A stretch of 35,593 nt of DNA from Lachnospiraceae bacterium (GTDB lineage: Bacteria; Bacillota; Clostridia; Lachnospirales; Lachnospiraceae): NCBI GenBank assembly GCA_016290595.1, contig JAEEUR010000016.1, positions 1-35,593 of the forward strand, in the 5' to 3' direction. Positions within the stretch are counted from its first letter, which is position 1; each line of letters begins with the position of its first letter. The position numbers were made by a program, and so were the translations under genes. The notes under the pieces were generated by a model. It was not told the origin of the DNA. It did not search any database and saw only the letters and a list, made by a program, of their open reading frames with translations. Shown piece after piece: positions 7,915 to 14,956 of this stretch.

Positions 7915-8778
7915 TTGGAGCCGAATCTGAAAGACCGCGCGCTGGACGTCCGCTGCGATACGCTCCGCGCCATCGGTCACCTGGGCGTCGGGCACGTCGG
8001 CGGCTGCCTGTCCGTCGTGGAGCTGCTGACCGTTCTGTATTTTGAAGCCATGCATATCGATCCGGCGCAGCCGAAAATGCCGGGCCGCGACCGCTTTATC
8101 TGCTCGAAAGGGCACGCGGGGCCTGCCGTTTACGCAGCGCTGGCGAACCGCGGCTACTTCCCGAAAGAAATGCTGCTCACCCTGAACCAGGGCGGCACGG
8201 ACCTGCCCTCCCACTGCGACATGAACCGCACGCCGGGCATCGATATGACTACCGGCTCGCTGGGACAGGGCTTTTCCTGCGCCGTCGGCGCGGCGCTCGG
8301 CTCGAAGCTGGAGGCGGACGGCGCGGCCGTCTACGCCCTGATCGGCGACGGCGAGAGCCAGGAGGGCCAGATCTGGGAGGCCGCCATGTTCGCAGCCGCC
8401 AAAAAGCTGGACAATCTCATCGCCTTTACCGATTACAACAAGCTGCAGATCGACGGGTCCGTCGCGGAGGTGAACGATATCGCGCCGCTGGCCGCCAAAT
8501 GGCAGGCCTTCGGCTGGAACGTGATCGAAGCGGAGGACGGCAACGATCTGGAGCAGGTCCGGCTGGCCGTTCAGACTGCGCAAAAGCAGCGCGGTTCGGG
8601 CCGCCCGACCATGGTGATCCTGAACACGAAGAAGGGCTGCGGCGTGAAGTGGATCGAAGACATGGGCACCGGCAACCACAACTGCCCGCTCAGCGAGGCG
8701 CAGGCGGAGGAAGCCATCCGGGCGCTGCGGGAAGCGGCCGCTCAGGATAAGGCTGCCGCGTGCGGAAAGGAGGCATAG
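7915..8778 (+). CDS. Transketolase-like enzyme, N-terminal (thiamine-diphosphate) subunit
   Basis: The pyrophosphate-binding half of a split transketolase (287 residues), which together with the next gene moves a two-carbon ketol unit between sugars. The start is TTG at 7915, fixed by AGGAGGG seven bases upstream. GHVGG (26-30) and SKGHAG (64-69) carry the conserved active-site histidines; GDGESQEGQIWEA (144-156) followed by N175 is the Mg-ThDP motif. His in TGNHN near residue 259 may replace the WHG histidine of standard subunits. The gap to the C-terminal subunit is four bases, so the two are co-translated. In the sulfo-TK pathway a two-subunit transketolase (SqwG/SqwH) cleaves 6-deoxy-6-sulfofructose; the context suggests a similar specialised role rather than the housekeeping one. 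Confidence 0.9.
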   Translation: MEPNLKDRALDVRCDTLRAIGHLGVGHVGGCLSVVELLTVLYFEAMHIDPAQPKMPGRDRFICSKGHAGPAVYAALANRGYFPKEMLLTLNQGGTDLPSHCDMNRTPGIDMTTGSLGQGFSCAVGAALGSKLEADGAAVYALIGDGESQEGQIWEAAMFAAAKKLDNLIAFTDYNKLQIDGSVAEVNDIAPLAAKWQAFGWNVIEAEDGNDLEQVRLAVQTAQKQRGSGRPTMVILNTKKGCGVKWIEDMGTGNHNCPLSEAQAEEAIRALREAAAQDKAAACGKEA

Positions 8779-8782
8779 GATC

Positions 8783-9703
8783 ATGGAAATGAGAGCCGTC
8801 TATGCGGAATGCCTCGCCGGGCTCATGGAAGCGGACCGGCACGTGGTGGTGCTGGACGCGGATCTGGCCAAGGCCAGCGGTACGCTTGCCCTGTACAAAC
8901 GTTTCCCGAAGCAGATGTTCGACTGCGGCGTGGCCGAGCAGAACATGGCCTCCATCGCGGCCGGGCTCGCGAGCTACGGCTTTACGCCCTGGATCGAAAG
9001 CTTCACCGCCTTTTCCTCCCGCCGCATCTGCGACCAGATCGCCATCTCCATCGCCTACGCGGGGATGAACGTGAAGATCGTCGGGTCGGACCCCGGCATC
9101 GCGGCCGAATTAAACGGGGGCACGCACATGAGCATGGAGGATATCGGCGTGCTGCGCTCCATCCCCGGCCTGGTGATCGTGGAACCGGTCGACGACGTGC
9201 AGCTGAGGGCCATGATGCCCGTGCTGCAGGCGTACCCGCACCCGGTCTATCTGCGCCTCTTCCGCAAGGAAACTCCGCGCGTTTTCGGAGAGGATTACCG
9301 CTTCGAGCTGTTCAAGGCGGACCTCTTAAGGCCCGGGAAGGATCTCACGATCTTTGTCAGCGGCTTTCTGACCGCCGACGCCCTGGCCGCCGCCGATGAG
9401 CTGGCCCGGGAAGGGGTCGAAGCTGAAGTCATCAATATCCACACCATCAAGCCGATCGACCGGGAGACGGTCATCGAGTCCGCCCGCAGGACCGGCCGCG
9501 TCCTGACCGTCGAGAACCACAACGTGATCGGCGGCCTTCACTCGGCGGTGCTGGAAGCCCTGGCCGGCGAACGCATCCCGGCGGCGGCCGTAGGCGTTCA
9601 GGACCGCTTCGGGGAGGTCGGCAAGCTGCCGTATTTAAAGGAAGCGCTGGGCCTGACGCAGGAGAACATCCTGCAGAAGGCGCGGATGCTGCTGGAAATG
9701 TAA
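8783..9703 (+). CDS. Transketolase-like enzyme, C-terminal (pyrimidine-binding) subunit
   Basis: Second half of the split enzyme, 306 residues. The catalytic Glu52 that activates thiamine is in DCGVAEQNM; Arg4 (MEMR) matches the phosphate-site arginine R358 of E. coli TktA. The sugar pocket is unusual. Where TktA reads THDSIGLGEDGPTHQ and split clostridial subunits read ASHAGLTVGEDGASHQ, this one reads GSDPGIAAELNGGTHMS (101-117): the phosphate-contacting His461 becomes Asp103 and the substrate-hydroxyl contact Asp469 becomes Asn111, while His473 (His115) is kept. These changes argue for a specialised substrate. AAAGGAGG lies nine bases before the ATG. A large palindrome follows the stop. Confidence 0.88.
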   Translation: MEMRAVYAECLAGLMEADRHVVVLDADLAKASGTLALYKRFPKQMFDCGVAEQNMASIAAGLASYGFTPWIESFTAFSSRRICDQIAISIAYAGMNVKIVGSDPGIAAELNGGTHMSMEDIGVLRSIPGLVIVEPVDDVQLRAMMPVLQAYPHPVYLRLFRKETPRVFGEDYRFELFKADLLRPGKDLTIFVSGFLTADALAAADELAREGVEAEVINIHTIKPIDRETVIESARRTGRVLTVENHNVIGGLHSAVLEALAGERIPAAAVGVQDRFGEVGKLPYLKEALGLTQENILQKARMLLEM

Positions 9704-9729
9704 CGAATCAGCAACGCGCCGAGCGCGCC

Positions 9730-9818
9730 CGAACACAACTTTTGGGAGACCATTGAAGAGACCTGACTGCTCTTCTATTCCGGGAGGTCTCTGAACGGTC
9801 TCCAAAAAGTTCGTGTCG
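9730..9818. repeat. Intergenic palindromic repeat, copy A
   Basis: Outer arms CGAACACAACTTTTGGGAGACC (9730-9751) and its imperfect complement (9797-9818) enclose perfect inner arms AGAGACCT (9757-9764) and AGGTCTCT (9785-9792). It resembles copies B (14495) and C (30546) in arm sequence and orientation. It fills most of the gap between the transketolase and the RpiB-like gene and has no poly-T tail. Confidence 0.6.
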
Positions 9819-9833
9819 AGGCAGCAAGGCGGT

Positions 9834-9839
9834 TATAAT
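9834..9839 (+). promoter_or_regulatory. Possible internal -10 before the RpiB-like gene
   Basis: A perfect TATAAT stands 46 bases before the RpiB-like ATG, just after repeat A, but no recognisable -35 lies 16-18 bases upstream. It could be an activator-dependent internal promoter. Confidence 0.35.
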
Positions 9840-9885
9840 ATCTTGAACCTCTCCCGCATCCGGGAGGAATTAGGAAGGAGAAAAC

Positions 9886-10359
9886 ATGAAACTTGCCATC
9901 GGAAGCGATAAATCCGGCTTCGCCGTCAAGGAAGCCGTCAAAGCTTGGCTCATCGAAGCCGGCTATGAATTCGACGATCTCGGCACCACGGATCTGAACG
10001 AAGTCCACCCCTACTATCAGGTGGCCTCCGAGACCGCGCCGCGCGTCGCCGCCGGCGAATACGATAAGGCCGTCCTGATCTGCGGGACCGGCGCCGGCAT
10101 GTGCGTCGTCTCGAACAAGTTCAAAGGCGTCTCCGCGGTCGCCTGCGAAAGCCTGTACGCCGCGAAGATGGCCCGCGCCATCAACAACGCGAACGTCCTT
10201 TGCATGGGCGGCTGGATCGTCGGGCCCGAGATGGCCGTCGAGATGGTCAAGACCTTCCTGAACACCGAATGGTGCCAGGATCTGGAGGACTGGCGCGCTG
10301 CCAACATGCACAAATTCGCCGCGCAGCTTCATGCCATCGAGGACAGGATCTATGGATAA
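9886..10359 (+). CDS. RpiB/LacA/LacB-family sugar isomerase with altered phosphate site
   Basis: A 157-residue aldose-ketose isomerase. The catalytic Cys66 sits in ICGTGAGM, at the same number as in E. coli RpiB. Two features differ from ribose-5-phosphate isomerases. Residue 9, His in the usual CDH or SDH motif, is Lys here (GSDKSGF). The C-terminal Arg/His cluster that binds the substrate phosphate (GGRHQQR in E. coli) aligns with residues 139-145 (ANMHKF region), with no arginine at those positions. The natural substrate may therefore carry no phosphate. In the sulfo-TK pathway a dedicated isomerase (SqwI) interconverts 4-deoxy-4-sulfoerythrose and -erythrulose, and this gene would be the obvious candidate. 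AAGGAG is seven bases upstream. Its last eight bases overlap the next gene. Confidence 0.85.
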   Translation: MKLAIGSDKSGFAVKEAVKAWLIEAGYEFDDLGTTDLNEVHPYYQVASETAPRVAAGEYDKAVLICGTGAGMCVVSNKFKGVSAVACESLYAAKMARAINNANVLCMGGWIVGPEMAVEMVKTFLNTEWCQDLEDWRAANMHKFAAQLHAIEDRIYG

Positions 10360-11446
10360 CTTTGTTTACGCGCAGCCGGTCCGGATCCGCTTCGGCGAAG
10401 GCTGCCTTCTGGCGCTGCCGGAGGTCCTGAAGGAGTTCGGGATCGAACGCTGCGTGCTGGTCTGCGGCCGTCACTTTGCCGCCCGGGCCGAAGTGCTGCA
10501 GCAGGAGATCCCCGCCATCCGTGCCGTATTTTCGGAAGTCGAACCCAATCCGCAGCTTTCCGGCGCGGCTGAGACCGCCCGCCTGGCGCGGGAATGCAAG
10601 GCGCAGGCCGTCGTCGGCATCGGCGGCGGCAGCGCGCTGGATACCGCCAAGTTCGCGGCTGCCATCGCTCCGGGCAGCGCAGATCCGGAGGCGTACTATC
10701 ACGGCGAAGTCCCCTTCCCGTCCGATCCGCTCGCCGTCATTTGCGTCCCCACCACGTCCGGCACAGGCAGCGAGGTCACGCAGGTCTCCGTCATCAGCCA
10801 CGGAGCGGAAAAGCGGACCATCAACCACCCGGCCTTCATGCCGAAGGCGGCCCTCGTGGATCCGGCTCTTACCTATTCCGTCTCTCCGTACACCACCATG
10901 ATCACCGGCCTGGACGCCCTCTGCCACGCCGTCGAAGGCTACTGGAGCAGATATCACCAGCCGATCCCGGAACTGTACGCCGCCGAGGCGGTGCGCCTGA
11001 TCCTGGATAATCTGGAAACGGCTTATCGCGACGGCAGCAACAAAGAAGCCCGTGCCGCGCTCTCCTACGCCTCGCTCCTGGGCGGCCTGTCCTTTGCGCA
11101 GACCAAGACCGCGGCCTGCCACGCCTGCAGCTACCCCTTAAGCGAGCTTTACCACCTGCCGCACGGCGAAGCCTGCGCCTTCACCTTTGACAGCCTCGTG
11201 CGCCTGAATGCGGACGAAAGGCTGGAAGCGCTCTGCCGCCGGGCGGGGCTTTCCGGCAGCGAAGAGCTGGCGGAGCGCATCGCCGCCTTCAAAAAGACGG
11301 CCGGCCTGAAAACGCGCCTCTCCGAGCTCGGCGAAGTCGATACCGCCGCCCTGGCCGCCGCCTGCGCCGCGCATCCGCTCATGAACAACAATCCCGTCCC
11401 GCTGGATGCGGCCGCGTTAAAGGCCATGTTCGAGGCGCTGCGCTGA
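10352..11446 (+). CDS. Iron-type (group III) alcohol dehydrogenase
   Basis: An NAD(P)-dependent, metal-requiring aldehyde reductase or alcohol dehydrogenase, 364 residues from the ATG at 10352, which overlaps the RpiB-like stop (ATGGATAA) and has GAGG nine bases upstream; the track's earlier ATG lies deeper inside the RpiB-like gene. GGGSALDTAK (91-100) and TTSGTGSE bind the nucleotide. Asp188, His192, His257 and His271 match the spacing of the four metal ligands of FucO-type enzymes. FucO reduces lactaldehyde to propanediol, and SarD-type relatives reduce sulfoacetaldehyde. Here it probably removes the C3 aldehyde left after two transketolase steps (sulfolactaldehyde or lactaldehyde), regenerating NAD+. 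It ends the rightward operon. Confidence 0.88.
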   Translation: MDNFVYAQPVRIRFGEGCLLALPEVLKEFGIERCVLVCGRHFAARAEVLQQEIPAIRAVFSEVEPNPQLSGAAETARLARECKAQAVVGIGGGSALDTAKFAAAIAPGSADPEAYYHGEVPFPSDPLAVICVPTTSGTGSEVTQVSVISHGAEKRTINHPAFMPKAALVDPALTYSVSPYTTMITGLDALCHAVEGYWSRYHQPIPELYAAEAVRLILDNLETAYRDGSNKEARAALSYASLLGGLSFAQTKTAACHACSYPLSELYHLPHGEACAFTFDSLVRLNADERLEALCRRAGLSGSEELAERIAAFKKTAGLKTRLSELGEVDTAALAAACAAHPLMNNNPVPLDAAALKAMFEALR

Positions 11447-11486
11447 GCGCTCTCCGGAAGTTTCCTGCCGGGCTGGAACGCAAAAT

Positions 11487-11511
11487 GTGAATTTTCACTT
11501 TCCCGTGAAAA
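11487..11511. promoter_or_regulatory. Overlapping GTGAA/TTCAC inverted repeats
   Basis: GTGAATTTTCAC (11487-11498) and TTTTCAC-N6-GTGAAAA (11492-11511) share a half-site and end five bases before the -35 of the lipoprotein promoter. This suggests an operator; a weak terminator for the upstream dehydrogenase is the alternative. Confidence 0.35.
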
Positions 11512-11515
11512 GTTC

Positions 11516-11544
11516 TTGCGCTTTCCGGAAGAAAGCCTTATAAT
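11516..11544 (+). promoter_or_regulatory. Promoter of the foldase-like lipoprotein
   Basis: TTGCGC (11516-11521), 17 bases and a perfect TATAAT (11539-11544), then CGGAGG before the ATG at 11579. The -35 shows that the track's start at 11516 lies in promoter sequence. Confidence 0.8.
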
Positions 11545-11578
11545 AGAGCGGCTAACGATTTTTCGGAGGTTCTTTACT

Positions 11579-12580
11579 ATGAAGCGTTACAGCAAGATCC
11601 TTGCACTGTTCTTAGCCCTGATGCTGCTGATGAGCGGCTGCGGCAGCAACCCGGACTCCTACGCGGAGAAAGTGGCGGCCACCTACGGCGATCAGACCGT
11701 TTACCTGGACGAGGCCAACTTCTGGCTGCGCTACGAGCAGATGGGCTACAGCTACATCGCATATATTTACCAGTATTATTACCGCGTCTCCAACATCTGG
11801 TCTCTGGAAAGCGGCCGCCGGACGCAGACCTATGAGGAATCGGCCAAGGAAGATACCATGGCCGCCTTCTTGCAGATGTTCATCCTGCTGGACCATGCCG
11901 ACGAATACAAGATCACGCTGACCGACGACGATTACGCCAAGATCGATGCCATCATCGCCGAGCTGCGGACCGACTACGCCGACTCCCTCTTTGCCGAGAG
12001 CGCCATCGGCAGCTATCCGGATGCGAAGCTGCGGGAATCCATCGCCCAGCGGACGAAGGCCGTCAAGGTCTGGAACGCGGTGCGTGAGCAAGCCACGGTG
12101 AACGTCAGCGATGAGGACGCCAAGAGCTTCTCCGTCCACTATTTCCAGATCACCTCTTCCGCCAAGATCACGCCTGAAGGCGGCAGCGAGCTGACCGGTG
12201 AAGCGATCGCCGAATATCTGACCAACGAGCTGGTCAACGGCACGAGCTTCGAGACCTTAAAGTCCACCTTCTCCACTCTCACGGCCGGCGACGTCTCCTA
12301 CCGCTGGAACGATGAGGACACCATGAACCGTCCGCAGAACCGTCTGGGCCGCGTGCTGACCGACGGCCGCGTGACCTGGCAGAAGGACGGCGACAGCTGG
12401 TACGTCGTGCAGTGCATCTCCGCCGATGACAAAGACGCCGCCGCCGAAGCCAGAGCGACGCTGGAAAGCCGGCAGAAGGAAGCCCACTTCAACGAAGTGT
12501 ACGCCGAATGGGCCAAGTCCGCGAAGAAATTCTCCGTCAAGAAGGCCTTCAACGATCTGCCGATCATCATCTCCGAGTAA
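11579..12580 (+). CDS. Lipoprotein, SurA/PrsA-like foldase
   Basis: A 333-residue exported lipoprotein. Starting at ATG 11579 (CGGAGG 9-10 bases upstream) gives MKRYSKILALFLALMLLMSGC, a classic lipoprotein signal with lipobox LMSGC and Cys21 as the lipidated residue. The remainder is charged and helical. A weakly parvulin-like stretch begins at SVHYFQITS and continues through GTSFETLKSTFST, followed by a helical tail, the arrangement of SurA/PrsA-type peptidyl-prolyl isomerases that fold secreted proteins outside the membrane. The peptidylprolyl active site is not clearly conserved, so a pure chaperone role is possible. It has its own promoter and a strong shared terminator, hence is monocistronic, and is unrelated in function to the sugar genes beside it. 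Confidence 0.7.
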   Translation: MKRYSKILALFLALMLLMSGCGSNPDSYAEKVAATYGDQTVYLDEANFWLRYEQMGYSYIAYIYQYYYRVSNIWSLESGRRTQTYEESAKEDTMAAFLQMFILLDHADEYKITLTDDDYAKIDAIIAELRTDYADSLFAESAIGSYPDAKLRESIAQRTKAVKVWNAVREQATVNVSDEDAKSFSVHYFQITSSAKITPEGGSELTGEAIAEYLTNELVNGTSFETLKSTFSTLTAGDVSYRWNDEDTMNRPQNRLGRVLTDGRVTWQKDGDSWYVVQCISADDKDAAAEARATLESRQKEAHFNEVYAEWAKSAKKFSVKKAFNDLPIIISE

Positions 12581-12590
12581 GGGTCTTCCG

Positions 12591-12646
12591 GCAGACAAAA
12601 AGAGAGCGCCGCAGCTTTTGGGCTGCGGCGCTCTCTTTTTGTCTGC
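12591..12646. terminator. Bidirectional terminator with 24-bp perfect arms
   Basis: Arms 12591-12614 and 12623-12646 are perfectly complementary around CTTTTGGG. The core is AGAGAGCGCCGCAG and CAAAAAG/CTTTTTG supplies a T-run on either strand. It separates the convergent lipoprotein and aminopeptidase genes. Confidence 0.9.
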
Positions 12647-12653
12647 TCCGGCT

Positions 12654-14447
12654 TCAGACCGGCGCGGTGATCTCCTTCAGCCAGGCAGCTTCCTCCGCCG
12701 TCAGGCCGCTCCGCAAGCGCTCGTAAACCATCGCGTGATACGCGTTCAGCGCGGCTTTTTCGTCCGGAGCCAGCAGCTCCGTCATCACCGGCGTCAAGTC
12801 GATGGGGCAGAGCGTCAGGTTTTCGAAGCGGTAGAACTGGCCGTATTCGTTGACCTCGTCCGCCACGCAAAGCAGCTCGTTCTCGATGCGGATGCCGTAC
12901 TCGCCCTCCGTATAGATGCCCGGCTCGTCCGTGGTGACCATGCCCGGCTCCAGCTCCACCAGTCCCTCCGGCACGGCCGGCTTGGCCCAGCGGAAGCCGT
13001 TCGGTCCTTCGTGCACGTTCAGGCAGAAGCCGACGCCGTGGCCCGTGCCGCAGCGGTAGTCGATGCCCAGATCCCAGACCGGCCCGCGGGCCAGGATATC
13101 CAGGAAATAGCAGGTCGAACCCTTCAGGAACTTTGCCGCGCCCAGGCGCAGGAAGCTGCGCAGCACCGCGGTATAGTGGCGTTTTTCCTTTTCCGTAAGC
13201 GGTCCCATCGCGACGGTCCGCGTGATATCCGTGGTGCCGTCGTAATACTGGCCGCCGGAATCCACCAGCAGGAAGCCCTGCTTTTTGATCATCGAATAAT
13301 TCGAAGGCGTGGCGGAATAGTGCATCATGGCGGCGTTCGGGCCCATAGCCGCGATGGTGCCGAAGGACAGCTCAAAGGCGCCCTGCTCCCGGCGGCACTT
13401 TTCCAGATAGTCGCTGACGTCGATCTCGCTTAAGGACTCCGGATCCGGGTGATGCATCAGCCAGTACAGCCACTTGACCATGGCCACGCCGTCCTTGCGG
13501 TGCGACTCGCGCAGGGCATCCTGTTCCACCGGATTCTTGACGCATTTCATGAGCGTGGTCGGGTTGATCTTTTGGATCTTCTCCGCGTCCGCGGGCAGCG
13601 AAGCCGCCAGCAGATACGCGGTCTTTGCCGGATCGAACAGGACCTTCGCCTTTTCGCCCGCGTCGGCCGCCGCCGTCCAGATCTCCTCGTATTCCTTTAA
13701 TTCGACGCCCTGCTCCGCCAGCGCTTTCCTGACGTCCTCGCCGAAACGTTCGCGGCGGCAGTAGAGCACGGCGTCCTCTTCGCTCAACTTCACGAAGCCG
13801 AAAACGACCGGGTTGTTGGGAACGTCGTCGGCGCGCAGGTTGAGGAGCCAGGCGATGTCATCCAGAGAGGAGATAAAGTGCAATGCGGCGCCGGCTTCCT
13901 TCATTTTTTCCCGGACCGCCGCGATCTTTTCGGCCGCCGTCCGGCCCGTATATTTAACGTCCAGCAGGAAGGGCTTAGAGAAGCTCTGCGCCGGCCGGTC
14001 GGTCCAGACGGCGCCGAGAAGATCCCGGCCCGCCTTAAAGGAAACCGCCTTGCCTTCCAGCGCTTTTTTCCAGTCCTCCGCCAGCTTCACGGTGGTCATG
14101 CGGCCGTCGAAGCCCAGGACCTCGCCGTCCTTCAGTTCCTGCTTCAGGAATTCCGGAACGGTGGGCACGCCAGCCTGCGCCATGCGCATCAGCTCGAATT
14201 CGCTGCCGGACAGCTCCCGTTCGGCCTGAATGAAATAGCGGCCGTCCGTCCAGAGCAGGGCTTTTTCCTTCCCCACCAGGACCGTGCCGGCCGAGCCGGT
14301 AAAGCCGCTGATAAAACGCATCGTGCGGAAATAATCGCTTAAATACTCCGAACCGTGGCAGTCGCCCGAAGGAACGATATACCAGTCGATCCCGTCTTTT
14401 GCCATCTCGGCCCGCAGGGCCGCCAGTCTTTCGTTGATCGTCGTCAT
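12654..14447 (-). CDS. Xaa-Pro aminopeptidase (aminopeptidase P, long form)
   Basis: A cytoplasmic dimetal M24B peptidase that removes an N-terminal residue preceding proline. The 597 residues match the three-domain long form (two creatinase-like N-terminal domains, then the pita-bread domain) rather than the roughly 440-residue E. coli PepP. Metal ligands are visible: two Asp in VDSGGQYYDGTTDITR, His in GTGHGVGFCLNVHEG, Glu in TTDEPGIYTEGEYG and Glu in IRIENE. The track's TTG start is replaced by the ATG at 14447 (MTTINERLAALRAEM), which has AAGGAG seven bases upstream. It lies downstream of arsR across repeat B and is probably transcribed separately. Its role is peptide turnover. Confidence 0.92.
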   Translation of the reverse strand: MTTINERLAALRAEMAKDGIDWYIVPSGDCHGSEYLSDYFRTMRFISGFTGSAGTVLVGKEKALLWTDGRYFIQAERELSGSEFELMRMAQAGVPTVPEFLKQELKDGEVLGFDGRMTTVKLAEDWKKALEGKAVSFKAGRDLLGAVWTDRPAQSFSKPFLLDVKYTGRTAAEKIAAVREKMKEAGAALHFISSLDDIAWLLNLRADDVPNNPVVFGFVKLSEEDAVLYCRRERFGEDVRKALAEQGVELKEYEEIWTAAADAGEKAKVLFDPAKTAYLLAASLPADAEKIQKINPTTLMKCVKNPVEQDALRESHRKDGVAMVKWLYWLMHHPDPESLSEIDVSDYLEKCRREQGAFELSFGTIAAMGPNAAMMHYSATPSNYSMIKKQGFLLVDSGGQYYDGTTDITRTVAMGPLTEKEKRHYTAVLRSFLRLGAAKFLKGSTCYFLDILARGPVWDLGIDYRCGTGHGVGFCLNVHEGPNGFRWAKPAVPEGLVELEPGMVTTDEPGIYTEGEYGIRIENELLCVADEVNEYGQFYRFENLTLCPIDLTPVMTELLAPDEKAALNAYHAMVYERLRSGLTAEEAAWLKEITAPV

Positions 14448-14494
14448 CTCAGTGCTCCTTGACAAGCTGTGTTTTTACAATAAACGCCTCGCGC

Positions 14495-14550
14495 CCGGGA
14501 CGAAAACTTTCTCGGACCCGGTTCCAAGGGTCCTCGAAAGTATTGTCCGG
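14495..14550. repeat. Intergenic palindromic repeat, copy B
   Basis: Left arm from CCGGGACGAAAACTTT (ending 14519) and right arm GGGTCCTCGAAAG with TATTGTCCGG (14528-14550) pair over about 23 bases with few mismatches around CGGTTCCAA-type loop sequence. The right flank AAAGTATTGTCCGGCTCGC is identical in copy C. It sits between arsR and the aminopeptidase gene. Confidence 0.65.
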
Positions 14551-14566
14551 CTCGCTCGGCGCCGTG

Positions 14567-14956
14567 TCACTCCCTGATATGCTCCATCCCCTGGCTTAAG
14601 ATCGACACGATGTGGTCGTCCGCCAGCGAATAAAAGATCGTTTTGCCGTCCCGTCTGGCCTTCACCAGATCCATCTGCTTTAAGATCCGCAGCTGGTGCG
14701 AGATCGCCGGCTGCGTCATGCCTAAAAGCTGCGCGATATCGCAGACGCAGGTCTCCGAGCAGAGCAGCACGTAAAGGATCCGGATGCGGGTGGAATCCGC
14801 GAAGACCTTGAAAAAGTCCGCCAGCGAATACAGTTCCTCTTCATCCGGGATCGATTCCAGCACCTTCCGCACCAGTTCCGGGTGGACGTGCTTTGCGCCG
14901 CAGAGTTCTAAGGGCTCTGCGGCGCGTCTTGCCGTTTTTTCTTCAAATCCGCTCAT
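14567..14956 (-). CDS. ArsR/SmtB-family metal-sensing repressor
   Basis: A 129-residue winged-helix repressor that would release DNA on binding metal. The recognition helix is in GMTQPAISHQLRILKQ. Both classical metal sites are present. Helix 3 has CVCD (SETCVCDIAQLL) plus an N-terminal Cys (ELCGAKHVH), as in CadC. The C-terminal helix reads DDHIVSILSQGMEHIRE, reproducing the Asp-x-His...His-x-x-Glu spacing of the SmtB zinc site. Its ATG overlaps the glgD stop (ATGA) and no strong Shine-Dalgarno is seen, so it is translationally coupled to the glycogen genes. No metal transporter lies nearby in the window, which is unusual for this family. Ligand is likely Zn, Cd or Pb. Confidence 0.88.
   Translation of the reverse strand: MSGFEEKTARRAAEPLELCGAKHVHPELVRKVLESIPDEEELYSLADFFKVFADSTRIRILYVLLCSETCVCDIAQLLGMTQPAISHQLRILKQMDLVKARRDGKTIFYSLADDHIVSILSQGMEHIRE

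Noticed and set aside
7738-8784. 348-residue minus-strand ORF
   Set aside because: Antisense to the transketolase N-subunit and crossing both divergent promoters.
9730-9818. Intrinsic terminator for the transketolase genes
   Set aside because: The arms are long but there is no T-run after the stem, and related copies occur elsewhere; treated as a repeat.
4366-11446. Confident naming of the sugar genes as sqw/yih sulfoglycolysis genes
   Set aside because: Gene content fits, but the sulfonate- and phosphate-binding residues differ, so I left symbols empty.
12426-13433. 335-residue plus-strand ORF across the terminator
   Set aside because: Runs out of frame from the lipoprotein gene through a strong terminator into antisense aminopeptidase P.
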